Source: Sympetrum striolatum
Lineage: Eukaryota; Arthropoda; Insecta; Odonata; Libellulidae
Reading direction: 5' to 3'
NCBI GenBank assembly: GCA_947579665.1
Contig: OX388350.1
Coordinates: 80,991,152-81,055,151, forward strand
Length of the DNA: 64,000 bases
Made by a program: the position numbers and the translations under genes. The number at the start of each line of letters is the position of its first letter. The stretch's first letter is position 1. Positions 1 through 11,565 of this stretch are shown here, in pieces. The notes under the pieces were generated by a model. It was not told the DNA's origin and ran no database searches. It was given only the letters and a program-made list of their open reading frames with translations.

Positions 1-3000
1 ACGTATGGCAGGGGGTGTAATACACCACCATTATTCCTACCTATTAGCATCTCTAATAGCCTGGGGAAAAATGACCAAAAGTAATTATCCGACCTTGCGA
101 TTACTTCCCTATAACGCAAAGTCGATGACTCTCGGAGTTCGCGTTCGCTCCTTACTGGCACTAATATTTCACTTACTTCGACTATAAATTCTGAACGAAT
201 TAACTTTTCGAAAGGTTTCCGACGATATTCAGATCTTCTCATCTGTAGTGAGTTCCAACCGAGGGACTCTACCATTGCCGTAACGCTGCTATCAAACCTG
301 AAATCCCCGCAAACGAATCGGGATGCTCTATTCTGGACCATCTCTAAATCTGAGACTAAACCTACCTCGTGTGCGTCCCAAACCGAGCAGCAATATACTA
401 GACTCGGACGAATAAGAGAAAAGTAAGCTATTTCTTTGACTCTCGATGAGCATACTCTCAGCGTTCTACCAATTAACATTTGCTTTCTATTCGCTTTTCC
501 TATCACATCTCGAATATGTTCTTAAAAAAGATAAGTTACTGCTAAACGTGACTCCAAGGTATTTGTTGTCGTGCACTAACTCTAATGGATGCCCTGAGAT
601 TTGGTACTGCGCGGGAATTGTGTTTGTGGAACGCGTAAAACTCGTGGCAACGCATTTATTTATATTTAAATCCAGCTGCCAACCTTTACACCATCCTGAT
701 ATTACGTCCAGGTCGTTTTGAAGTACAATACAATCGTTTTCTGACAAAATCTCTTTTTATATCAGGGTATCATCGGCAAATAATCTAACATTACTCTTTA
801 CGTTATATACAAGATCGTTAATGTTAATTTGAAATAAAATCGGACCAAGAACACTTCCCTGTGGAACTCCTGACGAGATTCTTATTTCGTCCGATAAAAT
901 TCTGTCTAACGCAACTCGCTGAGATCTGTTCTCTAGAAAAGATTTGGTCCATCTGATAACTTTGTCGTCAATCGCGTAGGCACTCAGCTTTTGGATAAGC
1001 TTTTTGTGAGAAACTGTTTTGAAAGCTTTCCTGAAATCTAGGATAAATGCGTCTGATCTAACACCGCCGTCTGCTGCTTTAGATACGTCATTCATAAAAA
1101 GCGCAAACTGGGTCTCACAAGACCTACCTTTCCGGAATCCGTGCTGGCTCTGACTGATTGCTGCCTTTTTGGAAAGAAAGCGCATGATAGAGCTCGCTAT
1201 AATATGCTCCATTATTTTGCAAAATATTGAAGTTAATGAAATAGGCCTATAATCATCTGGTTTTGACGCACGCCCTTTCTTAGGCACCGGAGTGACATTA
1301 GCTTTTTTCCACGACATTGGAACGGTTCCCTCATCCAATGATTTCTGATAGAAAATCTGTAGAAACAGAGCAATTTCATCGGCTAAAGTTTTCGTTACAA
1401 CAGCAGGAATACCTTTGGGTCCTGGCGCCTTTTTCCTATCAATCTCTCGCAATAATTTTCCAATTCCATCAACCGATATCTCGATTGGACACATCTCTGA
1501 ATCAATGCGAGAAAAAAAATCCTTAACATGATCATTATCTACAGTGAAGCATTTCTGGTAGTGCCCGTTAATTAAGTTAGCTTTATCTTCTGATTTATTT
1601 ATGGTAATTCCCTCTGCGCTTATGAGGCTAGGCACCGAAAACTGACCTCCACGGTTCTCTCGCACGTATGACAAAAATTCATTCTGATCGCCACCTAATG
1701 ATTCTAATAGGGTTCGAGAGCTTTATTCCTGGTATTCTTTTCGCGCTTCTTCCTTAACTAACTTTCGCACATCTCTATATTTTTGTTCCTCGAGCTCATG
1801 GTTATTTCCGCATGCTTTGAGTTTCCTCCGTCGCGAGTGAATGACTCTTTGCTTCCTATGCAATGCTCGTAATTTAGTTTTCGTCAACCGTGGCTCTTTA
1901 CGCTCACGCACGCTCTTAGTAGGCACGAATTTAATTGAACCTTCTTTGATTATCCGGAGAAACTCTATCCAACTATCATTTTCTGTATTTGCACCCAAGA
2001 AGCGGAAAAAATCATCCTTGCACTCGTTAATATAAACATTAAACTCTGAAAAATTTGCTTTGCGAATTACATATACTTGCCTCGGTGGCTTAAGAGATTT
2101 AACCGCTACTGCTTTCATCACCCGCCATTATGACATCATGGTCTGAAATACCGTCAAATATATCGAGATTAGTTAACAATTGTGGGTGGGTGGTGACTAG
2201 TAAATCTAGGATGTTACCTTCACCCGCACGAGTCGTTCGAGTCTTCGTCATGTTTACCTGTTCTATCGCATGCAACGAGAAAGTATCGATTAATTTTTGA
2301 GAAAATTTTCTCTCTCTTCTAGAGTTTGAGCATGTTAAATTCCACCAATTAATATGCGGTAGGTTAAAATCTCCTCCTACAACTATGATGGGATCTTTTA
2401 TTTTTCTCCGCTGATCTGCAACGTCTCGGATAACCGTCAATACAATCAATTTCGCTATCTGGAGGACGATACAATGAGCAAACATAAATCTTACTACCGT
2501 TTGGTCTTAGAATCGAGCACCAAATCATTTCGCTCCTGCTATTTTCTACAAAATCATCTCGCTGACTAATCAAATGGTTCTTTACAGCAATAAAAACTCC
2601 ACCGCCTACTCTACCCTGTCTATCTTTGCGATGTATCACATAATCTGGAGGAAATATCTCTTCGCTTAACCAACTATCAGATCCTAGTATAATATCCTCG
2701 TAAGTGCTCCTTGTAAGGTTAAGAAATTCCACCTGCTTATTACGTATACTTCTGGAATTCACGACTACTATTTTTAGGTCTCTCAATTTGCACTTTAAAT
2801 TTGAATTTCTGTTTTGAATAACCGTAACGTTTTTTTAATATATTTTCTCTTTATTGTCAATGCTACTGTTTCTATTTCGGGGACTAAGAACATGCGTTTC
2901 TATTTGCCTATTTACGTTGGTGTTATCTATAATTCCTACCGCTGAATATACTTTCTTAATATTTGTATTCCCCTTTGGAGTTATAGATTGATAAAGATAA

Positions 3001-3074
3001 TAGCCTCGTTGTGGCGCTCTCGGTAAAATTCTACTTTCACGGTGTTTGCCTTTTTTTTGATACCGCTCTCTCAT
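1..3074 (-). mobile_element. CR1/L2-like non-LTR retrotransposon (LINE), nearly complete, 3' tip off the window edge
   Basis: Read on the minus strand this is one LINE in the order endonuclease, linker, reverse transcriptase, C-terminal domain. Its 3' end runs off the left edge: other copies of the family (near 8850, 23755 and 63425) carry about 40 more bases ending in a short ATCTAA-type tail, while this copy starts at the conserved TATGGCAGGGGGTGTAATAC. The same family also has 5'-truncated copies at 8851-9127, 23757-24149 and 63427-63774, and a more diverged relative at 34100-34800. Family membership rests on the RT sequence and on the C-terminal block ending SLGWNSLQMRRSEYRRK, which resembles CR1/L2/Jockey-group elements; I cannot fix the clade. 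The 5' boundary is uncertain: 3075-3500 could be its 5'UTR. Confidence 0.88.
1..3074 (-). pseudogene. LINE ORF2 (endonuclease + reverse transcriptase), broken by stops and frameshifts
   Basis: Minus-strand pieces join into one ORF2. A basic N-terminal stretch (3074-2835) ends in a stop, then continues in the same frame. The apurinic endonuclease domain is at 2786-2120 (motifs NSRSIRNK near its start, LYRPP, GGDFNLPHINWW, and SDHDVIMA at its end), with a frameshift near 2440. A linker covers 2121-1723, again after a frameshift. The reverse transcriptase is at 1674-757, with DDYRPISLTS, HGFRKGRSCETQ, LDFRKAF, SSGVPQGSVLGP and the catalytic FADDT. One in-frame stop lies between linker and RT and another just after FADDT. 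The thumb and C-terminal part continues to the left edge, with a frameshift near 520 in a run of six A on the plus strand. The catalytic Asp pair is kept, but the element cannot be autonomous as it stands. Confidence 0.85.
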
Positions 3075-3525
3075 CTGCTAATGTAACTGTTCGAGTCCCT
3101 CCTAGGCTATAGCATGTTCATACTTGGGATTGACTAGTCTTACAATTGTACTTTGAGTTTTTCAGTCAATAGCGGGCTTTACCCAAACACGGTTAACCGC
3201 GCGCAAACGTTTTAGAGATACCCCCGTGTTTTTTATTTCACATCCGTGAAGAACCGAAACTCAACTCAGCAAGCCTGGGACTCAGAGACTTAAATTGTGT
3301 ATCCCACGCTGAGTAACTACATAGTAGTATTTACATTTTATTCAATTGGTGGCTAAATATCTATTACAGCCCCACATTATCTTTAAGCGTTAGTACCTGT
3401 GAGTGTGCCAGTTAATGACTTTGTATGAAATTAGTTTTTATTACTTTACTATCCTATAATTTCTAGATTACTATTTATAGCAATAGACTATACCATAAAC
3501 TATATACAAGTGTAATTATAGTTGA
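3075..3525. other. No gene seen; possibly LINE 5'UTR
   Basis: This stretch follows the 5' end of the LINE reading frame. I see no open frame and no second copy of it in the window. It may contain the LINE 5'UTR, but the boundary is not visible. Confidence 0.3.
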
Positions 3526-3700
3526 CAGGGGGTTGGGAGTGGGTGGTGAGGGTCTAAGTGGAGCATTGGGCGGGAGGAGTGGGAATGGTTAGGTCAGAGG
3601 GAGAAATAGGGTGGGTGAGGTCGAGGGTGGGGAAGGAGTAGATTGGGTGGAATGGGAGTGGTTGGGGTAGAGGGAGGGATGGAGTTGGGTGGGGTTTGAG
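3526..3700 (+). repeat. G-rich, C-poor low-complexity tract
   Basis: About 175 bases made of short units of the type GGGTGG, GGGAGTGG and GAGGG. The plus strand has only about five C. Runs of three or more G occur throughout, so the strand could form G-quadruplexes. There is no fixed repeat period. Confidence 0.75.
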
Positions 3701-3787
3701 GTATTACCTTAGCTAATTATGAAGTAAATAAAAAAATATCCTATTCCTATGAATAAAAAATTATCCTCCCTTAAGACTATAATTGGA

Positions 3788-3842
3788 GAATTAATAACAT
3801 ACATTTTCGTGTTTTCAACACGATAATGTATGTTAATAATTC
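3788..3842. repeat. 25-bp-arm hairpin, possible tiny insertion in PGRP copy A
   Basis: The arms 3788-3812 and 3818-3842 are inverted complements at 23 of 25 positions around a 5-base loop. The block sits just before the surviving part of exon 3 of PGRP copy A and is absent at the corresponding place in copies B and C. TAAGA occurs on both sides (3772-3776 and 3845-3849) and may be a target-site duplication, although five bases could match by chance. Confidence 0.6.
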
Positions 3843-3847
3843 TGTAA

Positions 3848-3947
3848 GATACTAAAAGGAACGACATGGTTGAGTTTTCCAACTTCAACGATGCTTTCAA
3901 GGATGAAGAAAAGAGGGAACCATGGTTGATTCCCTGTCATCAAAAAG
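3848..3947 (+). pseudogene. PGRP copy A, remainder of exon 3
   Basis: This is the counterpart of exon 3 of the intact copy B (14997-15162). It keeps the 3' part, open for 33 codons, with the conserved FKDEE motif, and ends in the same phase (one base into a codon) at a good donor, G|GTAAGA. The upstream half of the exon, exon 2, the 5'UTR exon and the promoter seen in B and C are missing. A 25-bp-arm hairpin occupies the place where the 5' half of the exon should join. The fragment cannot be translated on its own. Confidence 0.7.
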
Positions 3948-4137
3948 GTAAGATGATTCATATTAATTGAAAAATATTAACTTCTCCTTGAGTGTTTCAG
4001 TGTTTAAGAAATCCAACGTTATTCGTTTTGACGTCAATATTCAGAGATTTTTAATCGACCACTGTTTACATTTTCCCTTCTTCGTTTTTAATTAAGTGGT
4101 TGATTTCCAAAGAATCCCTTCATTTTACCTACTTTTT

Positions 4138-4640
4138 ACGATGAAAATTAAGATTTTTCGTGATTTTGCAAGAAATTACCCATTTACACACGGCTACGTT
4201 GCTCAGTCAGATAGGCGGGGGTTTTAAATATCTCAACGGGGGTTGGGTTGGTTTAGGGGGAGGGTTTCTAGATTTTTGGTAGAAATCCCTACCCCAACCC
4301 AACGGCAACGTTGGCGTATGTAAATGGGTAATTTCCAGCAAAATCACGAAAAATCTTAATTTTCGGCGTAGAATGTCGATCAAAATACGCTTGTATAACT
4401 CTTAGGACGAGTGAGACGACGAAGGTAATAAATTATTGCTCATTTGAATATTTTATAACTTTTAAATCGTATTCCACGCGGTCAGTTTTTACGGTCCCCC
4501 CCACTGTCGCGGCTGGGCGCTCCCGAGCTGAGATTCTGATCTAAGGGTCTGGTTTAGGACGGTGACCCTCGAAATTTCTACCTCAAAAAAGTAATGGTAT
4601 AACCCCTGCATAACTACCATGAACCCACATTCCCTTAATA
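4138..4640 (+). repeat. Foldback repeat family, copy 1, in the intron of PGRP copy A
   Basis: The left part (4138-4205) and 4310-4374 are inverted complements over roughly 60 bases with few mismatches. A smaller inverted pair lies between them (GGGTTGGG and CCCAACCC blocks). The right part (4310-4640) recurs in direct orientation at 27135-27470, and its distal half recurs inverted at 8640-8830. All three share GGGCGCTCC, then GGATTAGGACGG-like text, then TTTCTACCT. This is a dispersed non-coding element, probably a foldback or MITE-type DNA transposon. I see no open frame. Confidence 0.7.
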
Positions 4641-4882
4641 AGGGTTGCTATTTCATCGTTTCAATTGTACACTTAATATTGAAGGAGGGCTTTCTTCTAA
4701 AATAATGACATTTCACGTACAAGAAATGTGCAACACACCTTTCCTTAAATGAGCTCAATAATTTGGAAAACCAAAGCATGATGGAAAAAATGAAATATCA
4801 TGGTTTCATAGCTACGATATCGGTCCATGCAATACCAATGGAACAAATCAAATCTAACCAAATTCAATCTCTTCTTTAACAG

Positions 4883-5929
4883 GTAAAGAGATGCTAAACA
4901 TCGTGGCGACAACCGAATGGGGAGGAAAGGAGAATGTAGCTAGTGAACTGAGAAAACAAGAAGCTGATTTACTCATTGTGAATGGCCATGTCTACACTGC
5001 TTTTAGTGATAAATACTACGAGGAAATGCGAGATATCTGCAATCCTGAAACTGAAATTTACCTTTCGTTTAACTTTTGGATATCAGAAGATGGAAAAGTT
5101 TTCAAAGGGATTGGATGGAACCGTTTTAGCTAAATTGAAAATGGTGGTTTAGGACCAAGATCCCTGATTATAGCATTTATCAAGGAATAAATGGACGCTG
5201 AACCGTCTGCGGCAGCGATTAAGGCTTTGCAGGATTTAGTAATGTCAGCAATATGTAAAAAGGAATTATCGCTAAACTATAGTCTCATCCCATACTACCT
5301 TAAGTACTACTTTTATTCATTGGGCAACGATAGTTTTGAACGAAAAAAAGATAAAAAACATGGCATTCATTAAAGGAGAATTTGGACTTTCGCGTTCCAT
5401 GTGAGAGAGTCGAAAGTATAGTCCCCCAAATAATACCAAAAGAGATGTGGAGGAACACTAAACAAATATGGGAATTGATGACTCTTTCATACCCAATGGA
5501 TTACATTGTTATATCACAGGAGTACGCGAGATGCTTCTACAACTGCACGAATTATCTTAATGCATTAGAGAGAATTTATCACTTACACAATGAAACAATT
5601 AAATTATTATTTTTAATTTCCGTAGAGGAAGTACCCACACTTCGTATGTGTACGAAGTCATGGGTTGGGAGGAGACTTGGGACGAAGGATAACAAAAGAA
5701 AAAAGTAATTAGAGTACGATTTTTGGAAAATTTTAACAGCTACGGCCCAAGTAAACCAATGTTCATTGCATTAAATTCCTTAATCAAGGATGGTCTACGT
5801 TCAGGAAAGTTATCGACACTTTATAATATAGAAAAATAAAAAGACTTGATCCAAGACATTCAGCATTTGTGGGGGATTTTCTAGAAAATGAAATAAGATA
5901 ATTAGACAGATACACCGAAAAGTATTAAC
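4883..5929 (+). pseudogene. PGRP copy A, exon 4 with two PGRP domains, decayed
   Basis: The sequence starts after a good acceptor (CTTTAACAG) in the same phase as copy B. The first PGRP domain reads from TEWGGKENV through ISEDGKVFKGIGW, then hits a TAA at 5131 where B has a sense codon. A second in-frame stop follows near 5188. The reading continues through SLGNDSFER, a frameshift near 5370, then the start of the second domain (5382-5708, DYIVISQEYARCFYNC), another shift, and the conserved NFNSYGPSKPMFIALN block near 5735. It ends around the position of the B stop codon. As in B, the residues that would bind zinc in amidase-type PGRPs are not present. This is a clear pseudogene of the B type with several independent lesions. 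Confidence 0.88.
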
Positions 5930-6029
5930 TTTGATAATCTCTTTCCCTTGTATTACAAAGTTATTTTTTAGTTCTCTCTTTCCCCGATTCACAAAAGGAT
6001 TTGGAACATGTATAGTGCCTCATTTAGTA

Positions 6030-6338
6030 CATTTTTAGGGAGAACGGTTTTTGAAGGGCTGGGATGAGACTTGGTGGAAACCTAACCACATGAAAGAAGC
6101 CATTAAAGTGGGATTCATGGGAAGTTTCAACAGCTACGACCCGAGCGAAGCAATATTCCTTGGGCTAAATGCCTTAATTCAGGATGGTCTACGATCAGGA
6201 AACTTATCGATAAATTGCAAGATAGTTAAAATAAAACAGTTAATCAATCGCTACCATTACACTACATGGGTAATATCCAATTATAAAGATACGCAGATAA
6301 ATGTTAATTTTGAACACATTTTTTCGTTTGAAGGGTAA
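6030..6338 (+). pseudogene. Relic of a third PGRP half-domain downstream of copy A
   Basis: About 100 bases after the end of the two-domain exon, the frame from 6051 reads GWDETWW, then GFMGSFNSYDPSEAIFLGLN and LIQDGLRSGN. This is the C-terminal half of a PGRP fold and resembles the same stretch of domain 2 upstream. Just before it, TVFEGLG is in a different frame, so there is a one-base shift, and the N-terminal half of the domain is missing. Equivalent relics follow copy B (21230-21480) and copy D (43972-44330, minus strand), so the extra half-domain predates the duplications. Confidence 0.75.
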
Positions 6339-8099
6339 TATTCTTTTGTTTGAAATTTCTTTAATTGATTAACGATTACGATCACAGGACCAGTGATAGT
6401 AACCCAACTAAGGAAAATATTATGATTCGGGTGTACTTCGGTATTTTTTATTCTGTTTACATTATGTAACCAACCAAATACCCGAATGGAAGTAAAATAT
6501 GAATAAGTTTATTAAATTTTAACAAAACACCACAGTTAATATTACAGAGCACACTTCTTTCGTTTGAAAATCAATTTTCGTTTGAGCTTAGTTTCACTGA
6601 AATATGACAATGATGAGCGGTCGTATTCTGCTGTGTGCCATTTTTTGATCAATTTAACATTTGTTATAGATCCTTAAATATTAATTATGGCTGACCGAAC
6701 TTAATACATATTAATAGTAAAGCATGATTAAATCCGGAAAAATTGAGCAAAATGCTTTTTGTATGTTGCTGGTTGTATTTGCAAATAATAAATGTGGTTA
6801 AAATATGATTTGTTAAACTAATTTCGCTTACCATATTTGTTAAGAATAATAAATATTATTTGGACTTAGCAAATCACATAATTTTTTTAATAAATCCTGA
6901 TATTAAATATACCTACAGCAACTACAATGAACCATGTTAGTAATCAAACATGAATAAACAAGGCATGTCTCAGCATAACTTCGGATATATTAACAAATTG
7001 TAAATTTTTATTTTATATTTAATAGTTTTTTAAGGTTTTTTTTTCTGTGATATATTTAGAAAATTAAATATCTTAGGAAAAAGAATTTTATAAATAATTA
7101 TGGAAAGCTTATGAATTCCGGACTACAATGTACTTTTTGCTTTGAATGCCTTTTTCAAGTGCTTGCATCAAAATATTTTTGTTTATATCATTTAGAATCG
7201 TCAAATTTATATACTATGTATATAATTTCTAGTCTACAGACTTATATTTTTTCATTTAATAATATTAATTTAAAGTTTTTCTTGGTTTTTACAAAAGCTA
7301 TATTTAATTAATTAATGAGACGGAGTATCCTCAAATTGTCTTCTTTATAAAACAACCAGATCATATACATACTGAACGGCAAAAGAGGTGCATTAAAAGT
7401 AATCACTTATAATGTTTTCTATGTACTTTATTATTTAGGTATAACTTAATGATATTTTTTTTAATTAAAAAAGTTTGTTTTACGCTGTAGCAAAATGTAC
7501 ACAAATCATGTTTTTTTACATCTGTTCTTTGACAATTGTATAACATATTCTGTAATGTTCGTTATTCCTTGTCATGTATAGTGACAACATGGAATCATTA
7601 AACTTATCATTATGGCTCTTCAAATCAAAATTAAATCCACCAAAATATATATCAGGGATCGAGAAGACGGCAATACTTTGTTATTATTAAAATAAAGTCA
7701 TTTATTCAAAGATTGCGAAATGAAAAAGAAAAAGTATGTCGGTACTATTGGATTGTATGGCTTAAAATTAATCACCTAACGAATTTCCTGTAAGTCTTAA
7801 TTTTAATTAAACATTTGCTGAAATAATAAAAATCATGATTCAATTCAACCGCATTTAACCTCAATCTGCTCAAACTTCAATCGTTATTACAGTAGCAGTT
7901 ATTTCTGGAACCAAAAGGTTACCAAGTAGTATTCCTCGATATGAGTAACGAATTATTTATCAATTTTCTATGAAAACCGCATCTTCCTTAAACTGAAACT
8001 TTCAATAACAAAAAAATAAAACAGACATTTACACGACTGGTTTGGACACATAAGTGTTATTTTCGATCGAGAAAGCGTTCTAAATCACACAGGAATAAA
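6339..8099. other. AT-rich downstream region of PGRP copy A, shared by other copies
   Basis: No credible gene. The sequence is homologous to the region downstream of copy B (about 21500-23440) and, inverted, to 42325-43970. 7111-7440 recurs again, inverted, at 44843-45125. It is therefore part of the duplicated unit rather than a separate element. Confidence 0.6.
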
Positions 8100-8640
8100 T
8101 CAGAAAAAATCTGATGTGGCCAGCACATGACTTTCTCCATATATAAGATGTAAATATTTATCTACGACAGTATTTTCGAGCTCTATACTCCATCTAAACT
8201 TTGAAGATGAGTGATTAATTCATATATTGTTATCTTTTACGTCACAAACCTTATAAATAATGTTTTTTGGGATATGATAAAAGAAAAACGATGAAATTGG
8301 CCTTTCGCCCAAAGCGCCCAGAGCGCCCACAAAGTACATAATCAGAAACTTCCGGTTTATCAATATTTCAAGAATAACTACTAAAAAATCAGTTATACAA
8401 AAATATGTTTCCTACAAACGTTATAGTAACTTTCATTTTCTAAAACTTTTATGAGTAATAGTATATACCTTAATATCAGATTAATGGAGATACTTTGTAA
8501 AAACAGAAAAGAGTTTTGAAAAGTAAAGCTCAACTTCCAGTCAACCGATTTACTCCAAAAACTAATCAACTCTAACGACACCAACCAAAATGCTACATAT
8601 GATATTTGGTGTTGATACGACAAATAGTTTTCACGTTAGA
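8100..8640. repeat. Two-part repeat shared with the intron of PGRP copy B
   Basis: 8100-8385 is the reverse complement of 15215-15485 inside intron 3 of copy B. 8400-8638 is a direct match to 19600-19825 at the other end of that intron. Both parts carry GAGCGCCCA or its complement near an edge. The two halves are adjacent here but about 4.1 kb apart in copy B. Confidence 0.65.
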
Positions 8641-8830
8641 GCGCCCATAAATTAATTCCATTTTCTCTTTGATTTAGATTGGGTTAATGGTAGATATCTG
8701 GGGGTTGGGACTTTACTTTTTTCAGGTAGACATTTGGAGGGACTCCGTCCTAATCCGGATCCTTAGCTCGCCTTCGAAGTTCCGGAGCGCCCGACCTTCC
8801 AATGATGGGGGACCATGATTGTCACATGAT
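8640..8830 (-). repeat. Foldback repeat family, copy 2 (partial, inverted)
   Basis: Reverse complement of the distal half of the family seen at 4440-4640 and 27320-27470, with the GGGCGCTCC, GGATTAGGACGG and CTACCTGAAAAA landmarks. It ends immediately before the LINE tail at 8851. Confidence 0.7.
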
Positions 8831-8850
8831 TGAGTCGTCACACTCTGAGA

Positions 8851-9127
8851 TTAGATTTTTTAGATTTAGATACATAACATGCGAGCCACTAGAGGCATAT
8901 GGCAGGGGCTGTAATACCCCACTGTTATTCATATATCCCTATTATCATCTCTAATAGCCTAGGGAACAAACGACCAAAAGTAATTATCCAACCTTGCGAT
9001 TACTTCCCTATAACGCTTCGTCGATGACTCTCGGAGATCGCGTTCACTCCTTACTGGCACTAATATTTCACCTAGTTTGTCTATATATTCTGAACGAATG
9101 AATTTTTCGAAAAGTTTCCGTCGTAAT
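8851..9127 (-). mobile_element. CR1/L2-like LINE, 5'-truncated 3' tail
   Basis: Starts with the family tail (TTTTAGATTTAGATA on the plus strand) and runs through the conserved GGCAGGGG block into the C-terminal end of ORF2, then stops at GTTTCCG. It is more diverged than the copies at 23757 and 63427. It lies at the junction between PGRP units A and B. Confidence 0.75.
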
Positions 9128-9140
9128 TTTTGTTGTATAT

Positions 9141-9185
9141 AGTTGTCGTACTCTAAGTTGTCACACTTTCAGTTGTCGCGTCACT
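9141..9185 (+). repeat. Short tandem repeat, three 15-bp units
   Basis: AGTTGTC begins at 9141, 9156 and 9171, each followed by a variable eight-base remainder, giving an exact 15-base period over three units. Confidence 0.6.
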
Positions 9186-10924
9186 GGATAGAAGAGCACA
9201 TTCATTGATAAAGGAATCGAAGTTCAAACTTCCTTACATTCATTCCATTTTATCTTTAATTTGGAGTGTGCTACGCAATCTGAAATGTTTTGTAAAGTTA
9301 CAAATAAATAATATTCCGGACATATAAGTTATCAAAAATTTTGGACTTAAATTTGGAAGAATGTTTAGAAATCGATAATTGATTCAGAAATAGAATTGCT
9401 AGAAGAAACAGGTTTACACGCATTAGACACGATCTTTAAAATTTTACTCGAACAGTTTTCCGGTTTAATCGATACAATGTGAATATCAATCTAAAAAACT
9501 ACAGTGATATACCTCTGATGTCCTAAATGGAACGATATTAAATATTAGCCGTTTCAAAGATTTTGCTTTAAACTCTGATTGATGTTAAGGTACTTGGATT
9601 TAAAAAATTTCATTGTTGAAAACCTTCAGAAACCTCAAAGAACAGTAAGAGGACACCAAGAAGATGTTTGATAATTCAGTACGAAAGAAGATGCAGATAA
9701 GTACCTCTAGGAGCCAATAAGAACCACAAAGACCATTAAAAAACAATATGTTCCTATTAAAATTATTTTGATTCAGAAAGTATGGCGGATACTGTACATT
9801 AAGAAGGTAGTATTCATCAACGATCTTCATAGAACTTTTCTGGTAATAATTAAGTACCTAAATACGAATGATGTTGAGGACATAGGCAGAAATCGAAAGC
9901 TTCCAAGTTCTAAGGAGTGATAGTTTATTTTATTCCTTTAGTAGCTGCGATCACAGAAAGAGCAATTGGTATTTCGCACTATAATAAAGAGGGAAAATTT
10001 CTCGTAATCTTCGTTGGAGGAGAGAGAGGAGATAGCATGGTGACAATGTTTCTCTCGCGTCCCTCTTTTCGTACTAGGAGGAAATAAAACTCCATTGCCT
10101 CCTTCCCCATGTCTTCAGAGATACCCTCTGACACGCACAAGGATTACTTGGGGTCAAGGCGTATGATGACGCAGATTCCTTACTTCACATTTAGAAGAAT
10201 AATTTCATTTGTACTGTTTTTTTGGAATTTGGCAGTTTTCCCGTTGGAGATCGTTGGCTTCCTTCGTCTGCAAATGACGCAACATTAGTCTGATTCCGTT
10301 GGGATTTTAATTAATAATAGTTGAGAAGTAATTCAAAATATAACACTCATGCTTTAAACTGTTAACATACGTAGATAAACGGCTGAAATAGTATTCCTAA
10401 CACACGAGGAGTGTTCAAAAGATAACGGGGATTTTTCGTTTTTGGAATGAATTATATTTATTTGTCTTCATCAATGCTTTCCTCTCCAAAGTATGCCTAG
10501 TCATTTTATTTGGACGCCTAAGGATAGCGATATATCATTGGTCGGGACTAATAAGTAGACATCCAATAACGCAACTTGTAATATATTTGTTTGTATCAAT
10601 TTCCATCTATATTTTCACGTTATTTGTCACATACCTTTTGGTGTGAGCATTTTCGCGCAAATTTGGTTTGTTAGAAAAGACCTCAGCGGAGGAATTTTCC
10701 CCCACGGCCCCATTTCTTCATTCAGCTTTTCCGTATTTACTTTTTGTAAATACAGAAAATTTGTATTTTTTAATGCATTCATTCTATTTTATATACCACA
10801 AATCATCTTCGAAGCTTAAGCGTAAGAGATACCAGCAAGGACCTGTCTTATCGAAAATAAAATGGTTTTATTATTGTTATTATATTTATTGTTATTATAA
10901 ATTTATAAAGTTCGGTTTAGTAAA

Positions 10925-11400
10925 TCTATCAGCCGAGCTCGGTGGAAGAGTGATTAGCGTGCTATTACTACCATTACTTTTTAATGACAATCATTGCAAG
11001 AAAGGGATAGTAAAGAGGGATTAGGTGGTTCTTGTCGCAGCCTATAAGAAAAGCTAAGAGAGTAGAATAGGTGCAGGAGTTTGATTTATTACACCCCCCG
11101 CCAGAGTCCATTGATGACTGGTAGGGTTCGCAGAGGTCCGGGATCAAATCCCCGTTATGGCATGGTTTTTTTAGTGTTATAAAAATTTAGGGGTTTATTG
11201 TTAAGGTGGTAATCATTGATTTAAATACGCCCAACAGTAAAGACGAACTATTAGTATTATATTTTGACGCAAACTCTCTTTATATGGAAGCACGTATTTC
11301 TCGTAACAAGTATAGTAACCCCATTCCCGTCTTCTAGCTCTTAAAAGCTAATGCTAGACGCCAATCGGCCTTCGGGATAAATATCTTACAGAGATTTATA
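10925..11400 (+). mobile_element. Decayed tRNA-derived SINE-like sequence, unit B
   Basis: A pol III A-box-like GGTGGAAGAGTG lies at 10941 within a tRNA-like head, and a B-box-like GGATCAAATCC lies at 11141-11151, about 200 bases later, which is far more than in a tRNA. A tail block (CTAGCTCTTAAAAGCTAATG, then CGGCCTTCGGGATAAATA) resembles blocks at 43200-43270 and 49020-49060. The duplicate at 29650-30120 is better preserved. No coding frame. Confidence 0.5.
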
Positions 11401-11565
11401 TATAATTATCATTTATATACAGTTGAATCAAACATAAATGCAATTTGTTAATTTTTAATACTTTTCAGAATTTCCCTCAAACATTTTAGTTAAATATTTT
11501 TCAATTTCTTACAACTCGTTGCTTCGTGTGATACCATCCTAAATTTCACTTAATCGAATTAAAAC

